The translations under genes and the position numbers were made by a program. 64,000 nucleotides of DNA from NCBI RefSeq assembly GCF_014696825.1, contig NZ_JACJQU010000003.1:62001-126000 (forward strand). The letters run 5' to 3'. The notes under the pieces were generated by a model, which was given only the letters and a program-made list of their open reading frames with translations, was not told where the DNA came from and made no database searches. This DNA comes from Anabaena sphaerica FACHB-251 (GTDB taxonomy: Bacteria; Cyanobacteriota; Cyanobacteriia; Cyanobacteriales; Nostocaceae). This document shows, one piece after another, positions 15,173 to 24,111 of this stretch (the stretch's first letter is position 1; the number at the start of each line of letters is the position of its first letter).

Positions 15173-16342
15173 TCAAAATGCTTCTGGTGGAGAAATATCA
15201 GACCCCAAACAAACACCAATAGTCTTAGACTTGATCCCTGCTTTAAGATTTGCTTCCGTCTTTTGAGTTGATTCACATAATGATGAAGATGTGGGAATTA
15301 TCACTTGGGAATTTTGGACTGTGTGATTGTTTGCTTGCTGAGAAATTAGGGATAATCCTCCCACTGCTCCAGCTACAAGGGCTGTGTAGCCTACATATAA
15401 ATGTAGGGGACCAATTTCTAAATTTAATTGTCCTGGATAATTTTTGGCTTGATACCAAGATGGTAAAACGGATTTAGACTGATTGAGTACGGGTAAGGAA
15501 TTAGCTAAAATTGTGCCATTTAATCCTAAAGCATTGGCCATAACGCGGATAAAACCACGAATCAAGATATCTTCTGGCAATATATCTAAATTTGCATTTT
15601 CCACTGCTTCCATTTGATGAGTTGATATATGAGTGTAAATATTTAGTTTTTGCAGCGTTAGACCTTGAGATTCCCGTGCCTGTTTAAGTTGTTCTCCAAT
15701 TTGACGCAGACTTTCTAACCGCTGTTCTGCTGCTAGTTGTGCTGATCTTTCACGTTTAGAAAGTTTTTGATTTTGCCATAGCCATTGTATTGGTGTTTTT
15801 GTTTTCGGTTCTTGTTCTTCTATGGTTTTATTTGCTACTAAATCCGATTTTGATTCAGTTTTAGATGTTGATGGCAAATTGCTGGGAGTAGTATCTACTA
15901 ATTCTGTTTGTGGGTTTGATGCCAGACTTTTTAAGCTTAGTGGTGAATTACTAGATTGTTCGAGATTTACATTTGATAACTCAGTGTCATCTACCGGAAG
16001 ATCGTTATTTGTAACAGACTCCTGTTTGCGGGCAAATTGCTGAAATGCTAAAGTAATCGCTTCTCTACCGACGGCTTTAAATAAATTTGTGGCTTGTTCA
16101 TCCGATGAACCAAGTAACTTCTGCACATTAGCTACCGCTAGGCGATAAACTTTACTACGATGCAGTTCAGATTCTATCTCTCTCAGTAGCGATCGCAATT
16201 CATCTTTACTAATGTGAATAGTAGGATTGCCAGGAATATTGAATAAGTACGCAGATGCCATAGTCATGATCTCAGTCTCTCCGGGTGCTAGATGAAAAAA
16301 TGATTTTACCTGTGTCATTTCTTCTGTAATTAATTGCGACAT
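15173..16342 (-). CDS. RodZ-like helix-turn-helix membrane protein with an extra N-terminal domain
   Basis: A 389-residue protein. Residues 30-115 form a helical domain I do not recognise (ISKDELRSLLREIESELHRS). A Ser/Thr/Glu-rich linker follows. A RodZ-type helix-turn-helix lies at about 212-285 (IGEQLKQARESQGLTLQKLN, ending in IRGFIRVMANALGLNG), and one hydrophobic segment near 322-340 suggests a single membrane span. The short C-terminal part lacks a clear DUF4115 domain. RodZ proteins link MreB filaments to cell-wall synthesis, but this copy departs from the norm and may instead be a regulator. It is divergent from a more typical RodZ gene at 16719. Confidence 0.72.
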   Translation of the reverse strand: MSQLITEEMTQVKSFFHLAPGETEIMTMASAYLFNIPGNPTIHISKDELRSLLREIESELHRSKVYRLAVANVQKLLGSSDEQATNLFKAVGREAITLAFQQFARKQESVTNNDLPVDDTELSNVNLEQSSNSPLSLKSLASNPQTELVDTTPSNLPSTSKTESKSDLVANKTIEEQEPKTKTPIQWLWQNQKLSKRERSAQLAAEQRLESLRQIGEQLKQARESQGLTLQKLNIYTHISTHQMEAVENANLDILPEDILIRGFIRVMANALGLNGTILANSLPVLNQSKSVLPSWYQAKNYPGQLNLEIGPLHLYVGYTALVAGAVGGLSLISQQANNHTVQNSQVIIPTSSSLCESTQKTEANLKAGIKSKTIGVCLGSDISPPEAF

Positions 16343-16718
16343 CCGGATTCTCAGGTATCATTTTCGACGATTAACAGCAAAAACTCATAATTATTACTAA
16401 TAGGGAATGGAGACTAGGAACGGGGAATAGGGAATGGGAACAAAATATAGATAATTACCGTAGCAAGATAACGTTGTTAATAAACCTACTAAAAGTAGTA
16501 AGTAAATAATCCTTATAGCAGATGTGAAAAGTGATTTATTTGTATAGGATGTATATCCAGCTTTGCAACTATGGAGAAATAAAAAGCAGCCATCATGAAA
16601 TGTGTACACTAGAACACATACAAATAGGCATTTGCTTTTAACCTTTCTCCTTCCCTTCTTTCTGTTTAGATAGTCATAAATAAACAGAAATTTTTGTAGG
16701 AACAGTAATTTTATACCG
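16343..16718. other. Divergent regulatory region between two RodZ-type genes
   Basis: This 376-bp AT-rich region should contain both promoters. It holds a short G-rich repeat-like piece (GGAACGGGGAATAGGGAATG, 16417-16436). No open frame or RNA gene is evident. Confidence 0.55.
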
Positions 16719-17570
16719 ATGGTTTTAGTATTTACTCGTGAGGTGAGGAAAGTGACTGTTTTAAATGAATCCCAAGAAGAACAGCTAAAAGAAATAACTG
16801 CCAATTTACGACATATCAGACAAGAAAAATCTATACGGCTAGAAGAAGTCGCTATGCACACACATATTCGACTAGGTTTTTTACAAGCTTTAGACGAATG
16901 GCGATTTGAGGAGTTACCTGAGCCTGTGTTTGTGCAAGGATTTATCCGCCGCTATGCAGATAAATTAGGACTAGATGGCATGGCTTTAGCCAAAAGGTTT
17001 GAAATTAATCTTTTCCCTCCAGCATCTAATAATTCAACCCTGCCATCACCTTTATATATACCACTTTTTGTTCCTTACATTTTCTTATTAATAGCTGCTT
17101 CTGGGGGACTTTTTTATTTACTCAAATCTGAATTTACAGGTAAGTCACTGGCTTATAGACAAAACCCAATATTGAGCGTTCAACAAAAAACTGTACAGTC
17201 TCCTGTTAGTCAAGTTGTGTCCACACCGTCACCTTCTCAAACTAATACACCTATTTCCACACCGTCACCTTCTCCAACTAATACACCTATTTCCGATGTT
17301 GTAGTTTCCTTAGAACTTAAAGGTAAATCATGGGTACAAGTAAAAGCTGATGGCAAAACTGACTTTGAAGGAACTTTAAGCAAAGGAGAACGCAAAACCT
17401 GGACAGCAAAAAATGCTTTGACTGTGCGTTCTGGTAATGCGGGTGTGGTGTTGGTGTCTGTAAATGATCAAGAACTACAACTATTAGGAAATGCGGGTGA
17501 GGTTAAAGAAGTTACATATAATAGTCAGAAGTCAGAAGTCAGTAGTCAGCGGCAAAGAAAAAACAACTGA
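16719..17570 (+). CDS. rodZ: RodZ-type cytoskeleton-linked protein
   Basis: A 283-residue bitopic protein with the RodZ layout: an N-terminal helix-turn-helix (about 24-95, HIRQEKSIRLEEVAMHTHIR followed by EPVFVQGFIRRYADKLGLDG), a single membrane helix (about 112-134, VPYIFLLIAASGGLFYLL), a Pro/Ser/Thr-rich periplasmic linker, and a C-terminal DUF4115-type domain (VSLELKGKSWVQVKADGK onward). RodZ anchors MreB to the elongation machinery that sets cell width. The linker contains a duplicated 36-bp unit. The last 15 or so residues, SQKSEVSSQRQRKNN, come from an intergenic repeat (AGTCAGAAGTCAGAAGTCAG), so the C-terminus looks extended. The start could be slightly downstream. Confidence 0.83.
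   Translation: MVLVFTREVRKVTVLNESQEEQLKEITANLRHIRQEKSIRLEEVAMHTHIRLGFLQALDEWRFEELPEPVFVQGFIRRYADKLGLDGMALAKRFEINLFPPASNNSTLPSPLYIPLFVPYIFLLIAASGGLFYLLKSEFTGKSLAYRQNPILSVQQKTVQSPVSQVVSTPSPSQTNTPISTPSPSPTNTPISDVVVSLELKGKSWVQVKADGKTDFEGTLSKGERKTWTAKNALTVRSGNAGVVLVSVNDQELQLLGNAGEVKEVTYNSQKSEVSSQRQRKNN
17220..17291 (+). repeat. Direct repeat of a 36-bp unit in the RodZ linker
   Basis: Two copies (17220-17255 and 17256-17291) differing at one base encode STPSPSQTNTPI and STPSPSPTNTPI. It is an in-frame expansion of the periplasmic linker and probably varies in copy number between strains. Confidence 0.9.
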
Positions 17571-17595
17571 CAAATGACAACTGCCAACTGACTTT

Positions 17596-19053
17596 TTAAG
17601 CTATTTTCGCTTTTTGCAGATGCCAAGTAGTTGATTGCTCATAAGCATAGGCTACTTGTAAAAGTTGGTCTTCTCTTAATACTTTACCAATTAGCTGTAA
17701 TCCAATTGGTAGACCTTTGCTGTCAAAACCACAAGGTACGCTAATACCAGGTAACCCGGCAAGATTGACGGGAATAGTCATTAAGTCATTTAAATACATA
17801 CTCAAGGGATCGGTAATTTTTTCACCGGCTTGAAATGCTGTAGTTGGTGCAGTGGGACAAACTAAAACATCAACTTGTTGAAAGGCTGTTTCAAAGTCTT
17901 CTTTAATCAATGTGCGGACTTTTTGTGCTTTCAAGTAGTAGGCATCATAATAACCGGCACTCAGGGCATAAGTACCAATCATAATCCGGCGTTTCACTTC
18001 CGTACCAAAGCCGGTAGCACGGGTACGGGTGTACATGGAAAGCAGGTTGTCTGCATCTGGAGAACGTAAGCCATATTTAACACCATCGTAACGAGCTAGG
18101 TTGGCTGATGCTTCCGATGGGGCGATAATGTAGTAGCTGGGTACGCCATAGCGGAAACGGGGACAGGAAATATAATGAATTTCTGCACCTAAAGCTTCTA
18201 ATTGAGCGATCGCTTGATTTACAGATGCTTCTACTTCTGGATCTAAACCTTCACCAAAGGTTTCTTTAATGACACCAATTTTCAGTTTTTTGCCTTTTAA
18301 ATCTGGTGTTAAATTGGCAGTGTAATCAGGAATTTCTACTTTTAAACTGGTGGAGTCTTGGGGATCGTAACCTGCGATCGCATTTAATAAAATCGCCGCA
18401 TCTTCCACACTCCGACCAAAGGGACCAATTTGATCCAAAGATGACGCATAAGCTACCAAACCATAACGGGAAACTAACCCGTAAGTCGGTTTCATGCCTA
18501 CAACACCGCAAAAAGAAGCCGGTTGACGAATCGAACCCCCCGTGTCTGAACCTATGGATACAACGCATTCTTCAGCCGCTACAGCCGCCGCCGAACCACC
18601 AGAAGAACCACCGGGAACCCGTGAAATATCCCAAGGATTAGCAGTGACTTGATAAGCGGAGTTTTCTGTGGAACTACCCATTGCAAACTCGTCCAAGTTG
18701 GTTTTACCAACCGTTACTGACCCAGCTTGAGCTAATTTTTGCGTTACTGTGGATTCATAGGGTGGGATAAAGTTTTCTAGAATTTTAGAAGCGCAGGTAG
18801 TACGAATACCCTTGGTACACATATTATCTTTTACACCGATGGGAATCCCTGCTAAAATACCGATTTCTTCCCCGGCAGCGATTTTTGCATCCACAGCACG
18901 AGCCTGTTCTAAAGCCTGTTGTGCCGTGACAGTTAAGAAACTGTGCAGTTTTGGTTCTAATGCTTGAATGCGATCTAGGGCTTCTTGAGTAATTTCAACG
19001 GCAGAACGTTCTTTTTTTACTAGCTGTTCGTGCAACTCGCGGATGGATGCCAT
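17596..19053 (-). CDS. gatA: Aspartyl/glutamyl-tRNA amidotransferase subunit A
   Basis: The amidase subunit of GatCAB, which releases ammonia from glutamine so that Glu-tRNA(Gln) can be converted to Gln-tRNA(Gln); cyanobacteria lack a glutaminyl-tRNA synthetase and depend on it. The Ser-cisSer-Lys triad region is intact: [10 protein letters not shown] carries the Lys, [15 protein letters not shown] carries the cis-Ser, and [14 protein letters not shown] the nucleophile Ser. At 485 residues it has normal length. As is common in cyanobacteria, gatB and gatC are not adjacent. It is convergent with the RodZ gene, 25 bp apart. Confidence 0.97.
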   Translation of the reverse strand: MASIRELHEQLVKKERSAVEITQEALDRIQALEPKLHSFLTVTAQQALEQARAVDAKIAAGEEIGILAGIPIGVKDNMCTKGIRTTCASKILENFIPPYESTVTQKLAQAGSVTVGKTNLDEFAMGSSTENSAYQVTANPWDISRVPGGSSGGSAAAVAAEECVVSIGSDTGGSIRQPASFCGVVGMKPTYGLVSRYGLVAYASSLDQIGPFGRSVEDAAILLNAIAGYDPQDSTSLKVEIPDYTANLTPDLKGKKLKIGVIKETFGEGLDPEVEASVNQAIAQLEALGAEIHYISCPRFRYGVPSYYIIAPSEASANLARYDGVKYGLRSPDADNLLSMYTRTRATGFGTEVKRRIMIGTYALSAGYYDAYYLKAQKVRTLIKEDFETAFQQVDVLVCPTAPTTAFQAGEKITDPLSMYLNDLMTIPVNLAGLPGISVPCGFDSKGLPIGLQLIGKVLREDQLLQVAYAYEQSTTWHLQKAKIA

Positions 19054-19302
19054 AATTGTTCTCTTTATTAATCAAGTCATTGATTTTAGCATTTACAGGA
19101 CTGGGGATGGTGTTTTGTTGGCTGGTGGGATGATCTCACGCAAAGGCGCAAACAGGATTTTGAGAGTGTATCTATGCTCCCTTAGACCGTCTGTTTAATT
19201 AAACTAAATACTGATTTGTCATTTGCAAGAAGCTTTTGCGTCATGTTTTATATTTTATTTCGGTTCTCAACAATACCACTTAGATTATTGAGCCGATACC
19301 TT

Positions 19303-21426
19303 TCACTTTCGTCCCATCAGTTTTGTCACCATATTAATCAATGCAGTTAACTCAATCGGCTTAGAAGCACACATATTAAAGCCTGCTGCTAGTAATTCTG
19401 TGGCCTCTCCTTCTGTGGCATAGGCCGTTAACGCAATAGCAGGAATCCGCCCTCCTTGTTCTGCTTCCATAAGCCTCACTTTGTGGATTAGTGTATAGCC
19501 ATCTTCTTCAGGCATTCCAAGATCACTAATTAATACATCTGGTGGGCATTGTTGAATTTCTGAGAATGCCTCGGAAGCAGAAGTAACCGCCCTTACCTTA
19601 GCCCCAGAGTCCTGTAACACTAATGTGAGAAGAGATAGTGTATCAGTATCATCATCTACAATCAGTACTTGTAAATTATCAAGAGGTAATGGGCAGAGGG
19701 ACACGGAAAAATTTGCATCTATTGTTTCCACTATTTCTTTAGTCACACCAGATGCCTTCAGGGGCAGACTATTTTCTGCTTCTAAAAGAGGCAATTTCAC
19801 AGTAAAGGTCGATCCTAGCCCTTCACCAGGACTTTCTGCATAGACGCTTCCTCCATGTAGTTCTACCAAATGACGGACAATTGCCAACCCCAGTCCCAGT
19901 CCCGCTTGGGTTCTGGTTATGCTGCCATCAGCTTGACGAAAGCTCTCAAAAACACATTCTATAAAGTCTGGTTTGATACCAATGCCAGTATCACTAACTT
20001 GAATCTGAGCGTACTTCTGCTCTATTTGTTGTGTTTCTTGGCTACTGACAACAGACAGGCTAATTTCTACTTTACCGTCTTGGGGCGTGAACTTAATGGC
20101 ATTAGTAAGTAGGTTCCAAACAATTTGCTGCAAACGCTCTTGATCACCTGAGACGCTAAAAGTTAAGGCGGGGGAAATAGAGGTAAGTTCTTCCTGATTT
20201 ATGGGGGTTATTCTCCTATGTTCCCCCGTATCGGTGACGACAAGAAAACTAAATAAAATATTTTTAGCTTGAGCTTGCAGATGCACAGTATCTAATGCCG
20301 CCTTAATTACAGATACTAGATTAACGGGGCAGATATTTAAAGATAACTTGCCATGAATAATCCGTGAGACATCCAAAATATCCTCAATAAGTTGTTCCTG
20401 CGAAAGTGCATTGCGTTCAATTGTTTCCAACGCGCGGGCAATAGTTTTCTCATCTAATTGGCGATTGCGGAGCAGTTTAGACCAACCAAGTATCGAGTTT
20501 AAAGGTGTGCGGAGTTCGTGAGAAAGGGTAGCTAAAAACTCATCTTTCATACGGTTTGCGGCTTCGGCTTCTCTGAGTGCTGCTTGCTCACGGATCAATT
20601 TGGTATGTTCTTCTTCAGCTTGTTTGCGATCGCTAATGTCTTCGACTGTACCCACATAACCGATGATTTTGCCTTGCTCAGAAAGCATTGGTGATGAGTG
20701 AAAGTTTACCCAACGCACAATTCCTGCTGGCTTCAGTATGCGAAACTCATGGGAATATTCCCTGCCTTCGCGGATACATATCAACCAGTCTGCAAGCACC
20801 TGTTCTCGGTCTTGTGGATGTAGCGATCGCAACCACCCTTCTCCTAAACTTTCTTCTGGAGTAATACCCAAAATAGTTTGGTAGCGAGGGTTTGTATATG
20901 TACATACTCCGGCGATATCTGTTAGGAAAATACCCACAGGTGAGCAAGCACTTAAACAACGAAACTGTTCTTCGCTTCTTTTGAGTTGGGCATTGGCGGT
21001 GAGCAGTTGTGCGGCTTGTTGTTTTACCTCTAACGTTTTCTCAAACAATTCTACAAATGCTGCTACCTTAAATTTTAATATTTCCGGGTCAATGGGCTTG
21101 AACAGATAGTCTACTGCTCCCAGGGAATAGCCTTTAAACACCATCGACTCACTATTACTAAATGCTGTTAAGAAAATTATAGGGGTATATTGCGATCGCT
21201 CTCGTTGTCTAATTAAAGCTGCCGTCTCAAATCCATCGATGTCTGGCATTTGGACATCGAGTAAAATTACAGCAAAATCTTGAGTAAGTAGACATCTCAA
21301 AGCTTGGGCCCCTGATGTAGCCTTCACCAGATTGTGACCAAGACTTTGAAGTATCGCCTCTAAAGCCAGCAGATTCTCTGAATGGTCATCAACCATGAGA
21401 ATGTTTACTTTTGCACCGTATACCAT
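19303..21426 (-). CDS. Hybrid histidine kinase: REC-PAS-HisKA-HATPase-REC
   Basis: A 707-residue soluble signalling protein. Domain order: an N-terminal receiver (about 8-125, ILMVDDHSEN, phospho-acceptor in VILLDVQMPDIDG), a PAS/PAC sensor (about 150-272, with YVGTVEDISDRKQAEEE), a HisKA domain with [19 protein letters not shown] near 300, a HATPase (NAIKFT, DTGIGI, GLGLGLAIVRHLVE), and a C-terminal receiver (about 590-703, LQVLIVDDDTDTL, LISDLGMPEEDG). No membrane span is present, so the stimulus must be cytoplasmic or come from another kinase. No DNA-binding output is fused. It lies alone between gatA and the two-component pair at 22101, on the opposite strand. Confidence 0.93.
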   Translation of the reverse strand: MVYGAKVNILMVDDHSENLLALEAILQSLGHNLVKATSGAQALRCLLTQDFAVILLDVQMPDIDGFETAALIRQRERSQYTPIIFLTAFSNSESMVFKGYSLGAVDYLFKPIDPEILKFKVAAFVELFEKTLEVKQQAAQLLTANAQLKRSEEQFRCLSACSPVGIFLTDIAGVCTYTNPRYQTILGITPEESLGEGWLRSLHPQDREQVLADWLICIREGREYSHEFRILKPAGIVRWVNFHSSPMLSEQGKIIGYVGTVEDISDRKQAEEEHTKLIREQAALREAEAANRMKDEFLATLSHELRTPLNSILGWSKLLRNRQLDEKTIARALETIERNALSQEQLIEDILDVSRIIHGKLSLNICPVNLVSVIKAALDTVHLQAQAKNILFSFLVVTDTGEHRRITPINQEELTSISPALTFSVSGDQERLQQIVWNLLTNAIKFTPQDGKVEISLSVVSSQETQQIEQKYAQIQVSDTGIGIKPDFIECVFESFRQADGSITRTQAGLGLGLAIVRHLVELHGGSVYAESPGEGLGSTFTVKLPLLEAENSLPLKASGVTKEIVETIDANFSVSLCPLPLDNLQVLIVDDDTDTLSLLTLVLQDSGAKVRAVTSASEAFSEIQQCPPDVLISDLGMPEEDGYTLIHKVRLMEAEQGGRIPAIALTAYATEGEATELLAAGFNMCASKPIELTALINMVTKLMGRK

Positions 21427-22100
21427 AAAAAAATATTTTTTTGATATAAAAAAACGCTGTTCAGCTTTTAGTCAACCACTCTCTACCTTTTGCCCACTAT
21501 ATTGCAACTATCTAAAGTTACAAATTTCAGCCCAAAGAAGGCTGATTAACAGTTGAGTAGTCGTGCAGAATAAATTGCATTTGAGGGAAGGGAACGGGGA
21601 ACGGGGAACTCTTAACAGGGAACAGAACAAGATTACAGGGATTTCTATTTTTTGGCAAAACAAAATGTGTAATTACTTTTGCTGAGGTACTTACATGGCT
21701 GTTTATCAAGAAATAACTCAGCATTGAAGATTCTGAATACGTTAGCATAACACTTCTCAAGTGGATAAAATACAGGTCGTCGGGACACGGCATTGAAAAT
21801 CGATAATTGAACAAGAATTTTGCCTGCGCTGTGGCCCTATGCCATATTAATGGCAAACTAAAACCCCCACAATTGTGTTTTGGATTCTGGCTCCTGTGTT
21901 TTATAGCCGTAGACAAGGCGATTAGGACATCAACCAAAACTCAAACTTAGACAATGAGAGGCTTTTAACACTGTCACCTGTCACCTGTCACCTGTTATAC
22001 TTTCCATTGTTTCTCCAGTTTGTCAAATTTATTGCCTGGGGAGGATGTCAGGGACAGAATGCCTTGACAGTCTGTAATAAGAAGACAGTAGAGATGTAAA
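21427..22100. other. Gene-free stretch between divergent signalling genes
   Basis: This 674-bp stretch separates the hybrid kinase from the response regulator at 22101. It contains a short GGAACGGGGAACGGGG-type repeat near 21590 and four copies of the heptamer TGTCACC at 21971-21996. A minus-strand frame at 21527-21937 has poor coding character and was not called. The promoter of the 22101 operon should lie in the right part. Confidence 0.55.
21971..21996. repeat. Short tandem repeat, 7-bp unit TGTCACC
   Basis: Three full copies and a partial one of TGTCACC, about 105 bp before the response-regulator gene. It is a heptamer array like others in this window. Confidence 0.85.
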
Positions 22101-22478
22101 ATGCCCCATATCTTACTAGTAGATGACGAAGCACCCCTACGCGAAAGCCTTACCTACACTCTGCAAAAAGAAGGCTACACCGTAACAACGGCAGCAGACG
22201 GGCATAGTGCCATGAAACAGTTTCACAAGCAAGTACCAGATGTGATTTTGCTCGACCTGATGCTACCGGAGGTTGACGGGATGGAACTATGCTGGCGAAT
22301 TCGGGCATTTTCAGATGTTCCTATTGTGATGCTCACAGCTAAAGACCAGGATATTGATAAAATTTGGGGTTTGGAGGCAGGTGCAGATGATTATGTCACC
22401 AAGCCATTCAATACCCGTGAACTGCTGGCACGAATAAAAGCCGTGTTGCGCCGTCGTTCCGGGAATGAACCTCAATGA
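22101..22478 (+). CDS. Receiver-only response regulator, OmpR-type without output domain
   Basis: A 125-residue receiver domain. The acidic pocket is VDDE (residues 8-9), the phospho-acceptor is Asp52 in [11 protein letters not shown], and the switch residues are Thr79 (MLTAKD) and Lys101 (YVTKPF). It continues into [14 protein letters not shown], the hinge that normally leads to the winged-helix DNA-binding domain of OmpR-type regulators, and then stops at RSGNEPQ. The output domain is missing, so it may pass phosphate on or act by protein contact. Its stop overlaps the kinase start (ATGA), which argues for a coupled functional pair rather than a pseudogene. Confidence 0.9.
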   Translation: MPHILLVDDEAPLRESLTYTLQKEGYTVTTAADGHSAMKQFHKQVPDVILLDLMLPEVDGMELCWRIRAFSDVPIVMLTAKDQDIDKIWGLEAGADDYVTKPFNTRELLARIKAVLRRRSGNEPQ

Positions 22479-23917
22479 AAGACTGGTTTCCTCACAGAAA
22501 ATTAAATACCATTCATGCCAAGCTGTTAGCCACATACCTACTACTAATAACCTTGGGAACTTCTTTGATGGCAGGCTACATCCTGTGGTCATTCCATATC
22601 TACTTGACGCGAACACGAGAAGCAGATTTGGATAACTGGACAATTGCCTTGAGCGAGAGCGCAGGAGATGCTTTAGTCGAAAACAATCTTCAGGGAGTAA
22701 AATTGCTGGTACAGAGGTTTGGTGCGCCACAAAATGTGACGCTTCGCATTTTTGATCAACAAGGTCATCTACTAGCTACTTCTGATCCCCAGTTAGATAA
22801 AAAGGTAACAGACTGGTACAAGGTTCCTGGTGTATTGGAAGCTCTGCAAAATCGTTCACAACAAGGTGTGACTAAAGGAGTTTTATCAACAGAAGATCGC
22901 CTATACGTAGCTAGACCAATTGTGCGTAACGGTAAACTGCTGGGCATAGTGCGAATGTCTATCACTCTCAAACGGGTTCAGGAGCAGTTTATTAAAGTGA
23001 TTTGGAGCGTTTTGGGGACACTATCGCTGACAATCTTGCTATGTGCGCTGATCAGCACTCGTTTTGCTCGCAGTCTCTCCAAACCGATTGAAACCATGCG
23101 TAACTTTGCGATTCGTTTGGGCAGCGGTCATTTTGGCGATAAGCTTGATATCCATGAAAAGAATGAGTTGGATCAATTAGCGGCAGAGTTAAACCGGATG
23201 AGTGAACGGTTGGCTTCGCTAGATCAAGAGCGTCGGGTTTTTCTGGCAAATGTATCTCACGAACTTCGCACACCCATCAGCAATGTTCAGGTAACAGTAG
23301 ACGCACTGAGAAATGGAGCATACGAAGAACCCCAATTGCGCGATCGCTTTTTCCAAACTATCGAGAATGAGATCAAACGCTTATCACGACTGATTCATGA
23401 TCTACTGGATCTAGGACGTTTGGAAGCGGGTGTTTCTCATATGGAACAACAACCTATCTCACTGCGTAATCTGATTAACCGTGCTGTTGGGACAATGGAA
23501 CCGCGAATGCAAACCCTAAGTATATCGGCGCGAGTAAATGTAGTGGACCTGATGGTAATGGGCGATCCGGAGCGGCTATTACAAGCGATTTTAAATGTAC
23601 TCGACAATGCTATAAAACACTCAGTGGCAAATTCCCAGGTCTTTATTTCTGGGTACAACGAGGGCAAACTAGCAGTTGTGAAAATTCAAGACCAGGGGAC
23701 AGGTATCAGTGAGAATGATTTACCCCGGATTTTTGAGCAGTTTTACACGACTAATCCCTCTCGTCAAGGTAATGGCAACGGTCTGGGATTAGCGATCGCC
23801 AAGCAGATTGTAGAAGCTCATCATGGCACCATCACAGCCGAAAGCACACTCAATCAGGGGGCAACTTTTACGATTTGCTTACTCAGCATATCGAGTCCGA
23901 TTAAAGACCGATCATGA
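22475..23917 (+). CDS. Membrane-bound sensor histidine kinase
   Basis: A 480-residue classical sensor kinase. Membrane helices at about 17-40 and 173-196 enclose a periplasmic sensor domain of about 130 residues. A HAMP linker (about 196-248) is followed by HisKA with the phospho-acceptor His262 in [13 protein letters not shown], then a HATPase domain with [16 protein letters not shown] and [18 protein letters not shown]. It is translationally coupled by a 4-bp overlap with the receiver-only regulator in front of it, its likely partner. The gene end is followed at once by a long repeat array. Confidence 0.93.
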   Translation: MKDWFPHRKLNTIHAKLLATYLLLITLGTSLMAGYILWSFHIYLTRTREADLDNWTIALSESAGDALVENNLQGVKLLVQRFGAPQNVTLRIFDQQGHLLATSDPQLDKKVTDWYKVPGVLEALQNRSQQGVTKGVLSTEDRLYVARPIVRNGKLLGIVRMSITLKRVQEQFIKVIWSVLGTLSLTILLCALISTRFARSLSKPIETMRNFAIRLGSGHFGDKLDIHEKNELDQLAAELNRMSERLASLDQERRVFLANVSHELRTPISNVQVTVDALRNGAYEEPQLRDRFFQTIENEIKRLSRLIHDLLDLGRLEAGVSHMEQQPISLRNLINRAVGTMEPRMQTLSISARVNVVDLMVMGDPERLLQAILNVLDNAIKHSVANSQVFISGYNEGKLAVVKIQDQGTGISENDLPRIFEQFYTTNPSRQGNGNGLGLAIAKQIVEAHHGTITAESTLNQGATFTICLLSISSPIKDRS

Positions 23918-23920
23918 AGG

Positions 23921-24038
23921 CCGCAGGGGGGCAGGCTTGCCCTGAGCGAAGTCGAAGGGAGCAGGGGAGCAGGGAGCAGGGGAGCAGGGGAGCAGGGGAG
24001 CAGGGAGCAGGGGAGCAGGGGAGCAGGGAGCAGGGAGA
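23921..24038. repeat. Composite intergenic repeat with a GGGGAGCA array
   Basis: A segment GCTTGCCCTGAGCGAAGTCG (23935-23954), itself a repeat type often seen in cyanobacterial genomes, is followed by about ten copies of 7- or 8-bp units (GGGAGCA and GGGGAGCA) at 23958-24034. It separates two convergent signalling genes. The 8-bp unit is the same as the one inserted in the LpxB-like and PKS genes. Confidence 0.92.
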
Positions 24039-24111
24039 AATATGTCTTCCTCTTGCCTTTTGCCTTTTGCCTCTTGCCTGTCTCCACGAGACTTTCTTAG
24101 CCAACTCTAGT

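Noticed and set aside
16397-16861. 154-codon minus-strand frame between the RodZ genes
   Set aside because: It overlaps the start of the convincing RodZ gene on the other strand and reads as low-complexity Cys/Ser/Leu sequence.
18306-18641. Frame antisense to gatA
   Set aside because: It lies wholly within the conserved gatA coding sequence and is a shadow.
21527-21937. 136-codon frame on the minus strand
   Set aside because: Its composition is erratic, it crosses G-rich repeats and it resembles no family; it was treated as intergenic.
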